36,573 nt of DNA from an uncultured Clostridia bacterium (GTDB lineage: Bacteria; Bacillota; Clostridia; Christensenellales; Aristaeellaceae): the NCBI GenBank assembly GCA_937886445.1, contig CALGBY010000107.1, positions 1 to 36,573 on the forward strand, written 5' to 3'. The notes under the pieces were generated by a model that was not told the origin of the DNA, searched no databases, and saw nothing but the letters and a program-made list of their open reading frames with translations. The translations under genes and the position numbers were made by a program. Within the stretch, counting starts at the first letter, position 1, and every line of letters starts with the position of its first letter. Below, one piece after another: positions 17,605-25,754 of the stretch.

Positions 17605-18510
17605 TTACATCTTGACCGATCCCACCAGTACGCCCTTCACAAAGTACTTTTGCAGGAACGGGTAGAACAGCATAATAGGCAGCGTAGTCATCATCACAGC
17701 CGCCATTTTTACGCCGTCCGTAAACACTTCCACATCGGTATCGCCCGCTGCGATATCGGAATAGGCCTGGCTTTCGGCCACGATGGCGCGCAGCACCGTC
17801 TGCAGCGTCATTTTATCGGAAGAGTTGATCAGAAGCATGCTCCAGAACCACTCGTTCCAGTAGCCCACCGCGGTAAACAGGGTGAAGGTGGCCAGCAGCG
17901 CGCCCTGCAGCGGCAGCATCACGCGGAAGAACACGACGAGGTCATTGGCGCCGTCGATCTTGGCGGCCTCCTCAAGCTCCACCGGGGTCTCCTGGAAGCC
18001 GTTCTTCAGAATAATGATGTTATAGGCGGATACACCGCAGAACAGGATCACGCCCCATCTCGAGTTGATCAGGCCGAGGCCCTTGAACTGCAGATAGGTG
18101 GGGATCATGCCGCCGGAGAAAAACATGGTAAACAATACGGCAAAGAAGAACAGTTTTTTACCGGGAAAGCTCCTTCTTGAAAACACATAGGCCATCATCA
18201 CCATGCTGGCCATGGAAAGCACCGTTCCCACGGCGGTAATGATCAGCGTGCTCAGATAACCCGTTAGCATGTTGCCCTTTTCAAGCACGTATTCGTAGTT
18301 GCTCAGCGTGGGATCGGTGGGAAATACGGATACGGGGTGCAGGGCATAGCCCCTGTTGCTTTCAAAGGAGATCACGACGGCGTTATAGAAGGGGATAAAG
18401 ATGATAAGGGCGATCAGCGTAAGGACGATGAATACGACGATGTCCCCTCCCGTCCATTTCTTTCTTCTCGGTTTGTACGAAGGGGCGGGCTTAGCGGTTG
18501 TTCTCTGCAT
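17605..18510 (-). CDS. Carbohydrate ABC transporter permease, YtcP/LplC type
   Basis: 301 residues with six membrane segments after a basic N-terminus; IIFIPFYNAVVISF marks the first. The EAA loop reads EAAKIDGANDLVVFFRVMLP (about 195-214), which docks an ATPase. GYALHPVSVFPTDPTLSNY is the typical periplasmic segment of this group. It forms a heterodimer with the LplB-like permease encoded 13 bases upstream. No ATPase gene is in this cluster, so it probably shares a MalK/MsmX-like ATPase encoded elsewhere, perhaps one of those at 25755-29272. Confidence 0.93.
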   Translation of the reverse strand: MQRTTAKPAPSYKPRRKKWTGGDIVVFIVLTLIALIIFIPFYNAVVISFESNRGYALHPVSVFPTDPTLSNYEYVLEKGNMLTGYLSTLIITAVGTVLSMASMVMMAYVFSRRSFPGKKLFFFAVLFTMFFSGGMIPTYLQFKGLGLINSRWGVILFCGVSAYNIIILKNGFQETPVELEEAAKIDGANDLVVFFRVMLPLQGALLATFTLFTAVGYWNEWFWSMLLINSSDKMTLQTVLRAIVAESQAYSDIAAGDTDVEVFTDGVKMAAVMMTTLPIMLFYPFLQKYFVKGVLVGSVKM

Positions 18511-18523
18511 CGTTGCGCCCCCT

Positions 18524-19444
18524 TTACGAGAACATGCTCTCGCCGCTCAGCAGTTTCACGATACGGTTCGCGGCGATCAGCATGAACAGATTGATCACGG
18601 ATTTGAAGAAGCCCACAGCGGTGGAAAAACCGTAATTGGGGTTGGCCTTGAAGGTGATGGTGTACACATAGGTATCCAGAATATCGGATACATCCTTTAC
18701 GGCGGGGTTCTGCAGGTAGAACACCTGCTCAAACCCGCTGTTCATCACGCGTCCCACCTGCAGGATGAACAGGGTGATGATCGTGGAGCGGATGCCGGGC
18801 AGTGTGATATGCCAGGCCTGCTGCAGGCGGCTGGCGCCGTCCACCGTGGCCGCCTCATACAGCGTGGGATCGATTCCCATGATGGCCGCCATGTAGATGA
18901 TGGAGCTCCAGCCCATCTCCTTCCAGTTTGCCGTAAGGTAAAGGAAGGGGCGGAACAGGCTTTTGTCAGACAGGAAATTGATCCTCTCCCCGCCGAGATT
19001 TGCGATCAGGGTGTTCACCATACCGCCGTTCGCGAAAAAGTTATTGAGCAGCGTGGCCACAATGATCCATGAAAGGAAGTGCGGAAAGGTGTACACCGTC
19101 TGGTACAGCCTCTTCATCCGGGTGCCGCGCATCTCGTTGAGCAGCAGGGCCAGCAGGATGGGCGCGGGAAACTGGAATATCAGACGGGACAGGTTGATCA
19201 CAAAGGTGTTTTTGATGGCCGCTACGGCATCCGGCGTGGAAAAGATGCGTTCAAAGTTTTTCCAGCCCACCCACTGTGATCCCCAGATTCCCAGACGCGC
19301 GTTGTACTTTTTGAAGGCCAGTTGAAGACCAGCCATCGGCTCATAGTGAAAAATGATGAAGTATAAAAGCCCCGGTATAAGAAGCAGGTAAAGGTATCTT
19401 GCCTGCCAGAGGCGCACGCTCCATTTTCTCAAGCGGACACCCAT
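18524..19444 (-). CDS. Sugar ABC transporter permease, LplB type
   Basis: 306 residues with six membrane segments. YLYLLLIPGLLYFIIFHYEP and MAGLQLAFKKYN are typical LplB openings, and the EAA loop is YEAATVDGASRLQQAWHITL (about 197-216). Partner of the YtcP-like permease. The ATG follows ACGGAGGAATGCTGT. A good extended -10 element lies 47-55 bases upstream, suggesting that the transporter genes can be transcribed independently of the kinase gene before them. Confidence 0.93.
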   Translation of the reverse strand: MGVRLRKWSVRLWQARYLYLLLIPGLLYFIIFHYEPMAGLQLAFKKYNARLGIWGSQWVGWKNFERIFSTPDAVAAIKNTFVINLSRLIFQFPAPILLALLLNEMRGTRMKRLYQTVYTFPHFLSWIIVATLLNNFFANGGMVNTLIANLGGERINFLSDKSLFRPFLYLTANWKEMGWSSIIYMAAIMGIDPTLYEAATVDGASRLQQAWHITLPGIRSTIITLFILQVGRVMNSGFEQVFYLQNPAVKDVSDILDTYVYTITFKANPNYGFSTAVGFFKSVINLFMLIAANRIVKLLSGESMFS

Positions 19445-19490
19445 ACAGCATTCCTCCGTTTCTGCAGATTATGGTACGATCGCTGGATAT

Positions 19491-19499
19491 ATTATATCA
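19491..19499 (-). promoter_or_regulatory. Extended -10 promoter ahead of the permease genes
   Basis: On the minus strand TGATATAAT, an extended -10. No good -35 lies 16-18 bases upstream, which fits a promoter that needs an activator, plausibly the YesN-like regulator. Confidence 0.5.
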
Positions 19500-19541
19500 T
19501 TTCCCGTATGAAATACGCATAAAAAACTTCAGATTGTTTTG

Positions 19542-21245
19542 TCAAATTTTAAGTAGTTCCTTCCCATCCGGTACATTTTTCGCGGGCATGGCGGCAGGAA
19601 GATCGAAAACGATGCACAGGCCTTTGCCCTCCGCGCCCGGCGAAAATACTACACGCGCGTTTTCCTCATAGAGAAGCCACACCCGGCGCATCACGTTGGC
19701 AAGGCCGATCTTATCGGCGCTTTCTTCATTCCAGCTGTCCCAGCTGTTCCATTTTTCAAGGATCTCAGGCGGAACGCCGATGCCGTTATCCTCGATCCTC
19801 ACCTTCAACCGCTCTCCGTCCAGGGTGACCGCCACATCAACCGTCCCGTTTCCGTTCTTCATCCCTCCGAAGCCGTGCTGCACTGTGTTTTCAAGCAGCG
19901 GCTGAAGCATCATACGCGGTACAGGCATCTTTTCGGCACGCTCATCATATTCCACCTTTCCGCCGATCCCGCTCCGGTAGCATTTTTTCATGATGCGCTC
20001 ATAGGTGAGCGCGCACTCGCATTCCTCACGCACGGTGGCAAAGGGGCCGCCCTTGCAGCAGGAGCGGTACATCATCGCCAGGCCGCTCACCACATCTCGC
20101 ACATCCTGCAGGTTTTCCTGACCGGCCATCCCTCTTATGCTTTCAAGGCAGTTGTACAGAAAATGCGGGTTGATCTGGTTTTGCAGGAAGGCGATCCTTT
20201 CCTCATACACGCTGCTGCGGATACGCAGGTTTTCCTCACCGGTCCTTCTCTGATCAAGCAGCATCCCGTTGATGCTTTTTACCAGTCTGTCATATTCCCG
20301 CACATCAAAATCCAGATCGATCAGCTGCCGGCCGCCGCCGATATCATCCACCTGTCCGGATATGAGCAGCATGGGGTTTACGATACGCCTGTACTGAACG
20401 ATGATCATCACCGCGAAGGCGAGCGTAATAGCCACGACGACAGCCGCACACAGCTGACGGATGTTCCGGAGGATCCGTTCGATCTCACCGAAGTTGGATA
20501 CAGCGTTTACTGTCCAGCCGGGCACATTGGTATCCCGTAGGATCTGCTGCTTATCGCCTGATATTTTCAGCACGTCAATGCCGCTGCTGGCTGCCAGCAC
20601 ATTGCTTCCGGAGGCCACAGTAAAGCCGATCCCTCTCTTATCGGGCAGAACGCTCCTGATGTTGTCGCCGTTGTAAAGAAGCAGCAGGCTGCCCAGATAC
20701 GTTTCCCCGTTTTTCTGATATACAGGTGCCAGTATACCCACATAGGTGTACCCGAGCATCGTATAGCTCTGCGTGATGCGCACGCCGTGACGCGTTTTTT
20801 CAGGTTCATAATCCCGGATGATATTCTCAGATACCTTGTAAGCGGCGTTGCGTTCCGTTTCATTCATCGCGTCTGAGGTAATGGTCATTTTGCCGTGGTC
20901 TTTCATCACCAGTGCAATGCTTCTCAGCCCCGGCTGAAGGTCGGGCTGCACGGACAGCTCCATGCGTATCTGATCTACCTTCTCAAGCCGGTACAGCGCG
21001 TCGCCCTGCATAAAATCAGACAGGATATTGCTGTAATTGGCCAGCACACTGGCGGTCTGCGTCATTTTTCTCGCTTCATTTTCCACATGCTGCACAACAT
21101 CGCTTACCAGCACCTCATTATCCTGCCGTTCCTTTGCGTATAAACGCGTTTTGAACACAAAATAGTAGCCTATCACCAGCACGGTAATGATCAGCACAGC
21201 GCTCACCAGACTCATGATGAACATATTGACCAGTTTCTTATGCAT
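19542..21245 (-). CDS. Sensor histidine kinase, YesM type
   Basis: 567 residues from the ATG at 21245, after CAGGAGTGATACA; the open frame further upstream is not family-like. TM1 is at about 8-30, then an extracellular sensor domain to about 270, TM2 near 275-300, and a HAMP-like region. The His_kinase block has FLQNQINPHFLYN with His361 as phospho-acceptor, and the ATPase domain has the N box LLENTVQHGF and EDNGIGVPPEIL. In this family the kinase senses the sugar, or its binding protein, and phosphorylates a YesN-like regulator. First gene of the cluster. Confidence 0.93.
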   Translation of the reverse strand: MHKKLVNMFIMSLVSAVLIITVLVIGYYFVFKTRLYAKERQDNEVLVSDVVQHVENEARKMTQTASVLANYSNILSDFMQGDALYRLEKVDQIRMELSVQPDLQPGLRSIALVMKDHGKMTITSDAMNETERNAAYKVSENIIRDYEPEKTRHGVRITQSYTMLGYTYVGILAPVYQKNGETYLGSLLLLYNGDNIRSVLPDKRGIGFTVASGSNVLAASSGIDVLKISGDKQQILRDTNVPGWTVNAVSNFGEIERILRNIRQLCAAVVVAITLAFAVMIIVQYRRIVNPMLLISGQVDDIGGGRQLIDLDFDVREYDRLVKSINGMLLDQRRTGEENLRIRSSVYEERIAFLQNQINPHFLYNCLESIRGMAGQENLQDVRDVVSGLAMMYRSCCKGGPFATVREECECALTYERIMKKCYRSGIGGKVEYDERAEKMPVPRMMLQPLLENTVQHGFGGMKNGNGTVDVAVTLDGERLKVRIEDNGIGVPPEILEKWNSWDSWNEESADKIGLANVMRRVWLLYEENARVVFSPGAEGKGLCIVFDLPAAMPAKNVPDGKELLKI

Positions 21246-21276
21246 TGTATCACTCCTGTTTGTTTCTACCGCCCAT

Positions 21277-21304
21277 AGTATACCATTTATCGCCGCGCCG
21301 TAAA
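21277..21304 (-). promoter_or_regulatory. Probable promoter of the sensor-kinase gene
   Basis: Minus strand: TTTACG (21299-21304), 16-base spacer, TATACT (21277-21282), about 30 bases before the ATG at 21245. Confidence 0.5.
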
Positions 21305-21360
21305 AGACAAAAGTATACGGGAACGCCTGTTTTTTCATATCAAATGGCGAAGAAAGGGGC

Positions 21361-21389
21361 TTGACACAGGCGGTGCTTCGCCGGATAAT
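21361..21389 (+). promoter_or_regulatory. Promoter of the PHP phosphatase gene
   Basis: Perfect TTGACA (21361-21366), 17-base spacer, GATAAT (21384-21389), about 30 bases before the start codon at 21418. Confidence 0.75.
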
Positions 21390-21417
21390 GGGCGGCGGAA
21401 CCAAAGGAGGCATGATC

Positions 21418-22245
21418 ATGGAAGAAAAACGGGGCATTGCCAATTATCACACCCACACGGTACGCTGCCGTCACGCGCAGGGCAGCGAGGAAGAATATAT
21501 CAAAACAGCAATAGAAAACGGTTTTTCCGTGCTGGGCTTCGCGGACCATTCCCCCTGGCCCTACAAAAGCGATTATGTAAGCTTCATGCGCATGAGCCTT
21601 CCGGAATTCGCCGGGTATGAAAGCACGGTGCGCTCCCTCGGCGAAAAGTACCGGGGAAAGATCCGTGTGCTGCTGGGGCTTGAATGCGAAGCCTTTCCGG
21701 AATATGAGGAATGGCTGAGGGATTTCAAAGCGGAGCATCTGGATTATGTGATCCTGGGAAACCATTACGATTATTCCGATGAAGGCAACCCCGATAACGG
21801 AAAGCCGCTTGACGACAGAGGCGGCTTCTATTTCGGCCACTGCCGGGAAAAGGAGCAGATCATCCGCTACGGCAAGCGCACCGTACACGGCATGACGACC
21901 GGCCTGTACGATTATGTGGCCCATCCCGATCTCTTCTGCTTCTGTTATCCCGCGTTTGACGCGGAATGCGAGGCCGTATCAAGGGATATCTGCTCGGCGG
22001 CGGAGCAGTACGGGCTGCCGCTTGAGGTCAACCTGAACGGCATGATGCGCACGGACGGCGTACTGGGCTACCCCTGCCGCCGTTTCTGGGAGATCGCGTC
22101 GCTGTACAGGGTAAAGGCCGTGATCGGCTTTGACGCCCATAAGCCGGAATACCTCGGCAGGCTGGATCTGTACGACCGGGCGGCCGGTATGCTGTCTTCC
22201 CTCGGCATCCCGCTCCTCCCCTTCCTTGAGGGCACCCGAAAGTGA
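21418..22245 (+). CDS. Histidinol-phosphatase HisJ-family protein (PHP domain)
   Basis: 275 residues from the ATG at 21418, 7 bases after AAAGGAGG. An ATG at 21412 is too close to the RBS, and the frame further upstream runs through the promoter. PHP motifs: NYHTHTVRCRHA near the N-terminus (HxH metal site), GFADHSPWPY, GLECEAFP, ILGNHY, YVAHPDLFCF and a final GFDAHKPE. The family dephosphorylates L-histidinol phosphate with a metal cluster, but many members act on other sugar phosphates. No histidine-biosynthesis gene is near, so the exact substrate is open. Its stop codon touches the bidirectional terminator at 22245-22282. Confidence 0.88.
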   Translation: MEEKRGIANYHTHTVRCRHAQGSEEEYIKTAIENGFSVLGFADHSPWPYKSDYVSFMRMSLPEFAGYESTVRSLGEKYRGKIRVLLGLECEAFPEYEEWLRDFKAEHLDYVILGNHYDYSDEGNPDNGKPLDDRGGFYFGHCREKEQIIRYGKRTVHGMTTGLYDYVAHPDLFCFCYPAFDAECEAVSRDICSAAEQYGLPLEVNLNGMMRTDGVLGYPCRRFWEIASLYRVKAVIGFDAHKPEYLGRLDLYDRAAGMLSSLGIPLLPFLEGTRK

Positions 22246-22282
22246 TCAAAAAAGCGCGGAACGAACTCTGCGCTTTTTTGAT
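22245..22282. terminator. Bidirectional terminator between convergent genes
   Basis: ATCAAAAAAGCGC (22245-22257) and GCGCTTTTTTGAT (22270-22282) are exact inverted copies, with three more pairs inside. T6 runs lie on both strands, so it serves both the PHP phosphatase gene and the PLP-enzyme gene. Confidence 0.93.
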
Positions 22283-22297
22283 ATCATAATACCGGTT

Positions 22298-23554
22298 TTA
22301 TGCCTCCGCGTCCGTACGCGGAAGCGTGATGCCCAGCTCCTCAGCAGCCTTTTCAAGCTGATCCAGCGCCTCCGTGATCTGCTCCGGCTTATGTACGCTG
22401 GTCACGCAGAAGCGCAGGCGCGCCTGATCGCGCGGCACGGCGGGATAGACCGCCGGAGGCACAAACACGCCCTTGCGGCGCAGGTAGTTGCTCAGCGCCC
22501 ACGCGTCCTTATCGGGGCCCACAAGGATGGGAAGGATGGCCGTTCTGCCCGCCCTGCCGATATCCAGCTTCCGCTTCCGGCATTCATCGGCAAAGCACCG
22601 GATATTGCGCCTCAGGTCGCTCATCACAGAGGGATCCTTTCGCATCAGGCGCACGGAGCAGAGCACGGCGGCGGCCAGCGCCGGGCTGATGCCGCAGGAG
22701 AACACAAAGCCGGGCAGGGTGTAGCGAAGATATTCGATCAGATCGGCACTGCCGGCCAGATAGCCGCCGCAGGCGCCCAGACCCTTGCTGAGCGTGCCCA
22801 TCTTGATATCGATATCATCGGGCGCGAGGCCGAAGTATTCATCCACACCGCCGCCGGTCTCGCCGATCACGCAGGTGGAATGCGCTTCGTCCACCATCAG
22901 GAAGCAGCCGAATTTTTTCTTGATGCGCACAAACTCGGGGATCGGGGCGATATCGCCGTCCATCGAATATACGCCCTCACAGCAGATAAGCACCTTGCTG
23001 AACTTATCGCGGCGCTTTTCAAGGATATGCTCCAGCGCTTCAAAATCGTTATGCGGGAAGGGGCGCGCGGTGGCATGGCTCAGGCGGCAGCCCTCCGCCA
23101 CGCTGTTGTGGATGAGAGCGTCGTACAGGATCAGATCGCCCGGGTGGGCAAAATGTCCGGTGAAGGTCACATTGGTGGAATGGCCTCCCACCAGCACCAG
23201 CGCCGCCTCGGCGTGCTTCCAATCGGCGATCTCCTTTTCAAGCTCCTGATAAAGGTGCTTTTCCCCTGCCAGCAGACGGCTGCCCGAGGCGGAGGTGCCG
23301 TATTTGCGGATGGCGTCGATCGCCGCCTCCTCCACCTCTTTGCGGCCCGACATGCCCACATAGTTATAGCTGCCGAAATTGAGCACCCATTTTCCGTCCA
23401 TCAGGCTCTTATCGGTAAGCGGCGAATCATGCGCAATAAAATAAGGGTTGTCATCATCGGCCAGCATAGCCTTTCTGCGTTCTTCAAACGCCTGATACTC
23501 CGGGGTATCCTGAAAGCGGGTAATCTTTACGATCTCCTGATCTGTTTCCTGCAT
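22298..23554 (-). CDS. PLP-dependent alpha-oxoamine synthase family enzyme (KBL/BioF/SPT-like)
   Basis: 418 residues from the ATG at 23554, with AAAGGAG 10 bases upstream; the frame upstream runs through the promoter. LNFGSYNYVGMSGRKEV (about 64-80) and YGTSASGSRLLAGEKHLY are typical of the family. HNSVAEGCRLSHA, MVDEAHSTCVIG (Asp binding the PLP nitrogen) and TLSKGLGACGGYLAG (Schiff-base Lys) complete the active site. Relatives condense an amino acid with an acyl-CoA: glycine C-acetyltransferase, BioF or serine palmitoyltransferase. The 60-residue N-terminal extension resembles stand-alone acyl-amino-ketone synthases more than BioF. There are no biotin, threonine or sphingolipid genes nearby, so the substrate is unresolved. 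Confidence 0.85.
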   Translation of the reverse strand: MQETDQEIVKITRFQDTPEYQAFEERRKAMLADDDNPYFIAHDSPLTDKSLMDGKWVLNFGSYNYVGMSGRKEVEEAAIDAIRKYGTSASGSRLLAGEKHLYQELEKEIADWKHAEAALVLVGGHSTNVTFTGHFAHPGDLILYDALIHNSVAEGCRLSHATARPFPHNDFEALEHILEKRRDKFSKVLICCEGVYSMDGDIAPIPEFVRIKKKFGCFLMVDEAHSTCVIGETGGGVDEYFGLAPDDIDIKMGTLSKGLGACGGYLAGSADLIEYLRYTLPGFVFSCGISPALAAAVLCSVRLMRKDPSVMSDLRRNIRCFADECRKRKLDIGRAGRTAILPILVGPDKDAWALSNYLRRKGVFVPPAVYPAVPRDQARLRFCVTSVHKPEQITEALDQLEKAAEELGITLPRTDAEA

Positions 23555-23621
23555 ATCATCCGGTCTCCTTTTCTGATATATACGGTGAATGTATCTTGTT
23601 TCAGGTTCTTTGCGCGTAAGC

Positions 23622-23650
23622 ATTATAGCATAATACAGCGCATTTCTCAA
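23622..23650 (-). promoter_or_regulatory. Promoter of the PLP-enzyme gene
   Basis: Minus strand: TTGAGA (23645-23650), 17-base spacer, TATAAT (23622-23627) with an upstream TG (extended -10); about 67 bases to the ATG. Confidence 0.75.
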
Positions 23651-23734
23651 AGCGGAGAAAACACGCGTATTTGCTTGATTTATCGCGTATTATCACGTTT
23701 TATGCCAATTTCGACAGGGCGCGCAAATGATTTT

Positions 23735-23819
23735 GCGGGACATACCTCAAAAGGCCGCCCGTCAAGCCTGAAATGATATGCGGGGACACACCTTGAATGA
23801 GCAGGGGGACGCACATATA
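23735..23819 (+). repeat. Three degenerate GGGGAC repeats upstream of the transposase gene
   Basis: GCGGGACATACCT (23735-23747), GCGGGGACACACCT (23780-23793) and CAGGGGGACGCACAT (23802-23816) are variants of one motif in the same orientation. GGGGAC-rich repeats are often seen beside stand-alone Y1 transposase genes, so these may be remnants of its REP-like target sequences. Confidence 0.45.
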
Positions 23820-23876
23820 CCGGCTGTCCTGAGCATTTTTTCCGTATATTTTCAATATTTTGTGCGCAAACCGGGT

Positions 23877-23905
23877 TTGAACAAAAAGGAAAAGCGTGCT
23901 ATAAT
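23877..23905 (+). promoter_or_regulatory. Promoter of the Y1 transposase gene
   Basis: TTGAAC (23877-23882), 17-base spacer, TATAAT (23900-23905) with an extended TG; about 50 bases to the TTG start. Confidence 0.75.
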
Positions 23906-23954
23906 CTGTATATGGTGCTTATACCGCTGAAAACAGGAACGGAGGCGGAACAGC

Positions 23955-24719
23955 TTGCCGAGAAAAGCAAGAGAAAAAAAGCCCGGTGCCGTGTATCATG
24001 TACTGATGCGCGGGCAGGACGGCAAGGCGCTTTTTCGCGCTGAAAACGATTATCAGTATTTTATCACCCGGCTCGGGAACTGCCTTGAAGGCTGCGACCT
24101 GGAGCTTTTCGGCTTTTGCCTTCTTCCCGATCACGCGCATCTCATCGTGCGTGAAAACCGGGATGACATGGCAGATTTTTTCCGCCGTCTGGCCACAGCC
24201 TACGCCTGTCACTTCAACCTGAAGCACAAACGCGCGGGGCATGTGTTCCGCGGGCGGTATGTCACCCAGATCCTTGAAGGCAATGATCAGCCGGGGCTCG
24301 CGCTGTACGCGATGCTCACAGAGCCCGAACGCGCCGGCCTGTGTGACGATTATTCCGGATACCCGTGGAGCAGCGTGAACGCGGAGAACGGAGAGCCGGG
24401 TCTCATCACCGGGGCGCCGCTCCCGTCTCCCGCCGTTCTTCCCCCGGAGGAGACGCTTGCCGGCCTGCTTGCCGAGCCGAGCCGCGAAAAAAAGCCGCTT
24501 ACCGATAAGCAGGCGGAAAAGATCATGAAAAAGGTAGCGCACGCGAAAAAGCTGATGGAGCTGCCGATCATGTCCCGAAAGCTGCGCAACGCCTGGCTGC
24601 GCCGCCTGCGCCGCGAAGGCATGAGCGTAACGCAGATCTCCCGCTACACCGGCCTCGGGCGCAATATCGTCAGCCGCGCCTGCAGTCAGAAAAGCACTGA
24701 AAAATCAGAAGAAAGCTGA
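23955..24719 (+). CDS. Y1 (HUH) transposase, REP-associated/RAYT-like
   Basis: 254 residues starting at TTG (23955), 9 bases after GGAGG; no ATG fits as well. The IS200/RAYT-type Y1 domain covers about 1-140. GAVYHVLMRGQDG opens it, LLPDHAHLIV carries the HUH metal site, LATAYACHFNLKHKRAGHVF holds the probable catalytic Tyr, and GRYVTQIL follows. The C-terminal part (165-254) is basic and ends in an HTH-like MSVTQISRYTGLGRNIVSRA. Single-strand DNA cleavage at hairpin repeats is the family activity. The frame is intact with its own promoter and terminator, and no clear insertion-sequence ends were found, so it behaves like a domesticated single gene. Confidence 0.85.
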   Translation: MPRKAREKKPGAVYHVLMRGQDGKALFRAENDYQYFITRLGNCLEGCDLELFGFCLLPDHAHLIVRENRDDMADFFRRLATAYACHFNLKHKRAGHVFRGRYVTQILEGNDQPGLALYAMLTEPERAGLCDDYSGYPWSSVNAENGEPGLITGAPLPSPAVLPPEETLAGLLAEPSREKKPLTDKQAEKIMKKVAHAKKLMELPIMSRKLRNAWLRRLRREGMSVTQISRYTGLGRNIVSRACSQKSTEKSEES

Positions 24720-24741
24720 TATCCCCCGCACTTAAAAACAC

Positions 24742-24774
24742 AGCACGCCGTATACATCACGCGGCGTGCTTTTT
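24742..24774 (+). terminator. Terminator of the Y1 transposase gene
   Basis: AGCACGCCG (24742-24750) pairs with CGGCGTGCT (24762-24770) around an 11-base loop, followed by TTTT; 23 bases after the stop. Confidence 0.85.
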
Positions 24775-24923
24775 CGCGGGCAGAAAACCTCCGGCCTTCC
24801 CCGGCGTATACAGCGCCCGGAACGGACGCGAAACCGGAACGGAAACGATCCTTCGAAGCGCCAGCGGCATGGCGGACCGATCCCGGCGTTTCATGGCCTG
24901 ACCCGCGCTGCCGGAAAGCCCGT

Positions 24924-24958
24924 AAAAAGAGGACCGGCGCCATCAAAGCGTCGGCCCC
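24924..24958 (-). terminator. Terminator of the 11-gene transport operon
   Basis: On the minus strand a stem of about ten pairs with one mismatch (24931-24940 with 24948-24958) is followed by TCTTTTT, about 20 bases after the lipoprotein stop. Confidence 0.7.
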
Positions 24959-24978
24959 GTACAAGGTCTGTATTGCCT

Positions 24979-25752
24979 TTATTCCGCTCTTCTCATCGGC
25001 AGCGTATGATCTCCGTTCAGGGTGGAGATATACAGTACATCATCCGCGTAGCGGAAGGTGTAGGAGCTCTTCGCGGGCGTATAGGCGCCGGAAAGCTTTT
25101 CCTCCGTGCCGTCCTCACGCGTCACAGTCACATCGGCCGTGCCGTCGCCCTTTACATCAAGAGCCGCCACGGCGCCGAGCCTTTCACCGGTCTTTTTGTC
25201 GGTCAGCCCGCCCTCCGCGAACACATAGGTAAACTCCTTCGTGCTGTCCTGCGTGAAGGAATCGCCCTCCTTGGAGAGCCTCACCTTCCAGGTTTCCGTC
25301 GTTCCGTCCGTAAACTGCACGGTGAGCGGTGTTTTGCCCGAAAATTTCTTTCCGCGTTCCGTGATCACGCCCACCTTCAAGCCGTCCTCATCCAGCAGAT
25401 CATCTCCGGAAATGGTATAGGTCACGCTGGCCTCCTCGCGGCACACCAGCTTTTCCTCGCTGCGGTAGGTGTAGGAGGCCTGCGTGGTCACGGTGTCACT
25501 GCTGTTCGGCGCGGCAGGCATCACATCGGTCACGGTCACGGTGCCGTCCTCCGAAAATTCAAACACCACGCTGCAGTTTTCAAGATCCTCGCTGTCGATG
25601 CCTTCTTCCTCAGCATAGAGCAGCTTATCCATTTCCCATCTGCCCGTAAGCTCCGGCAGGGGCTCATCCTTCTTTTTACCGGAACAGGACGCGGCCAGAA
25701 GCGCAAGGAAAATGAAAAGCAGGGTCAAAAGGGCTTTTTTGCTTTTCCTCAT
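24979..25752 (-). CDS. Putative lipoprotein, last gene of the transport operon
   Basis: 257 residues. MRKSKKALLTLLFIFLALLAASC ends in a standard lipobox (AASC, Cys23), so the protein should be lipidated and anchored outside the membrane. The mature part has repeated beta-rich segments of the form TGRWEMDKLLYAEEEGID, TVTVTDVM and KTPLTVQFTDGTTETWKV. This pattern is common in lipocalin-like or DUF4923/5640-type lipoproteins, but no specific family is recognised. The start is 2 bases after the ATPase stop, with AAGGGG as RBS, so it belongs to the operon. A role beside the importer, for instance ligand handling at the surface, is only a guess. Confidence 0.75.
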   Translation of the reverse strand: MRKSKKALLTLLFIFLALLAASCSGKKKDEPLPELTGRWEMDKLLYAEEEGIDSEDLENCSVVFEFSEDGTVTVTDVMPAAPNSSDTVTTQASYTYRSEEKLVCREEASVTYTISGDDLLDEDGLKVGVITERGKKFSGKTPLTVQFTDGTTETWKVRLSKEGDSFTQDSTKEFTYVFAEGGLTDKKTGERLGAVAALDVKGDGTADVTVTREDGTEEKLSGAYTPAKSSYTFRYADDVLYISTLNGDHTLPMRRAE

Positions 25753-25754
25753 CG

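Noticed and set aside
15997..18180. 727-codon open frame on the plus strand opposite the binding protein and permease
   Set aside because: Same cause: the long frame arises from codon bias of the minus-strand genes, which have clear motifs and ribosome-binding sites.
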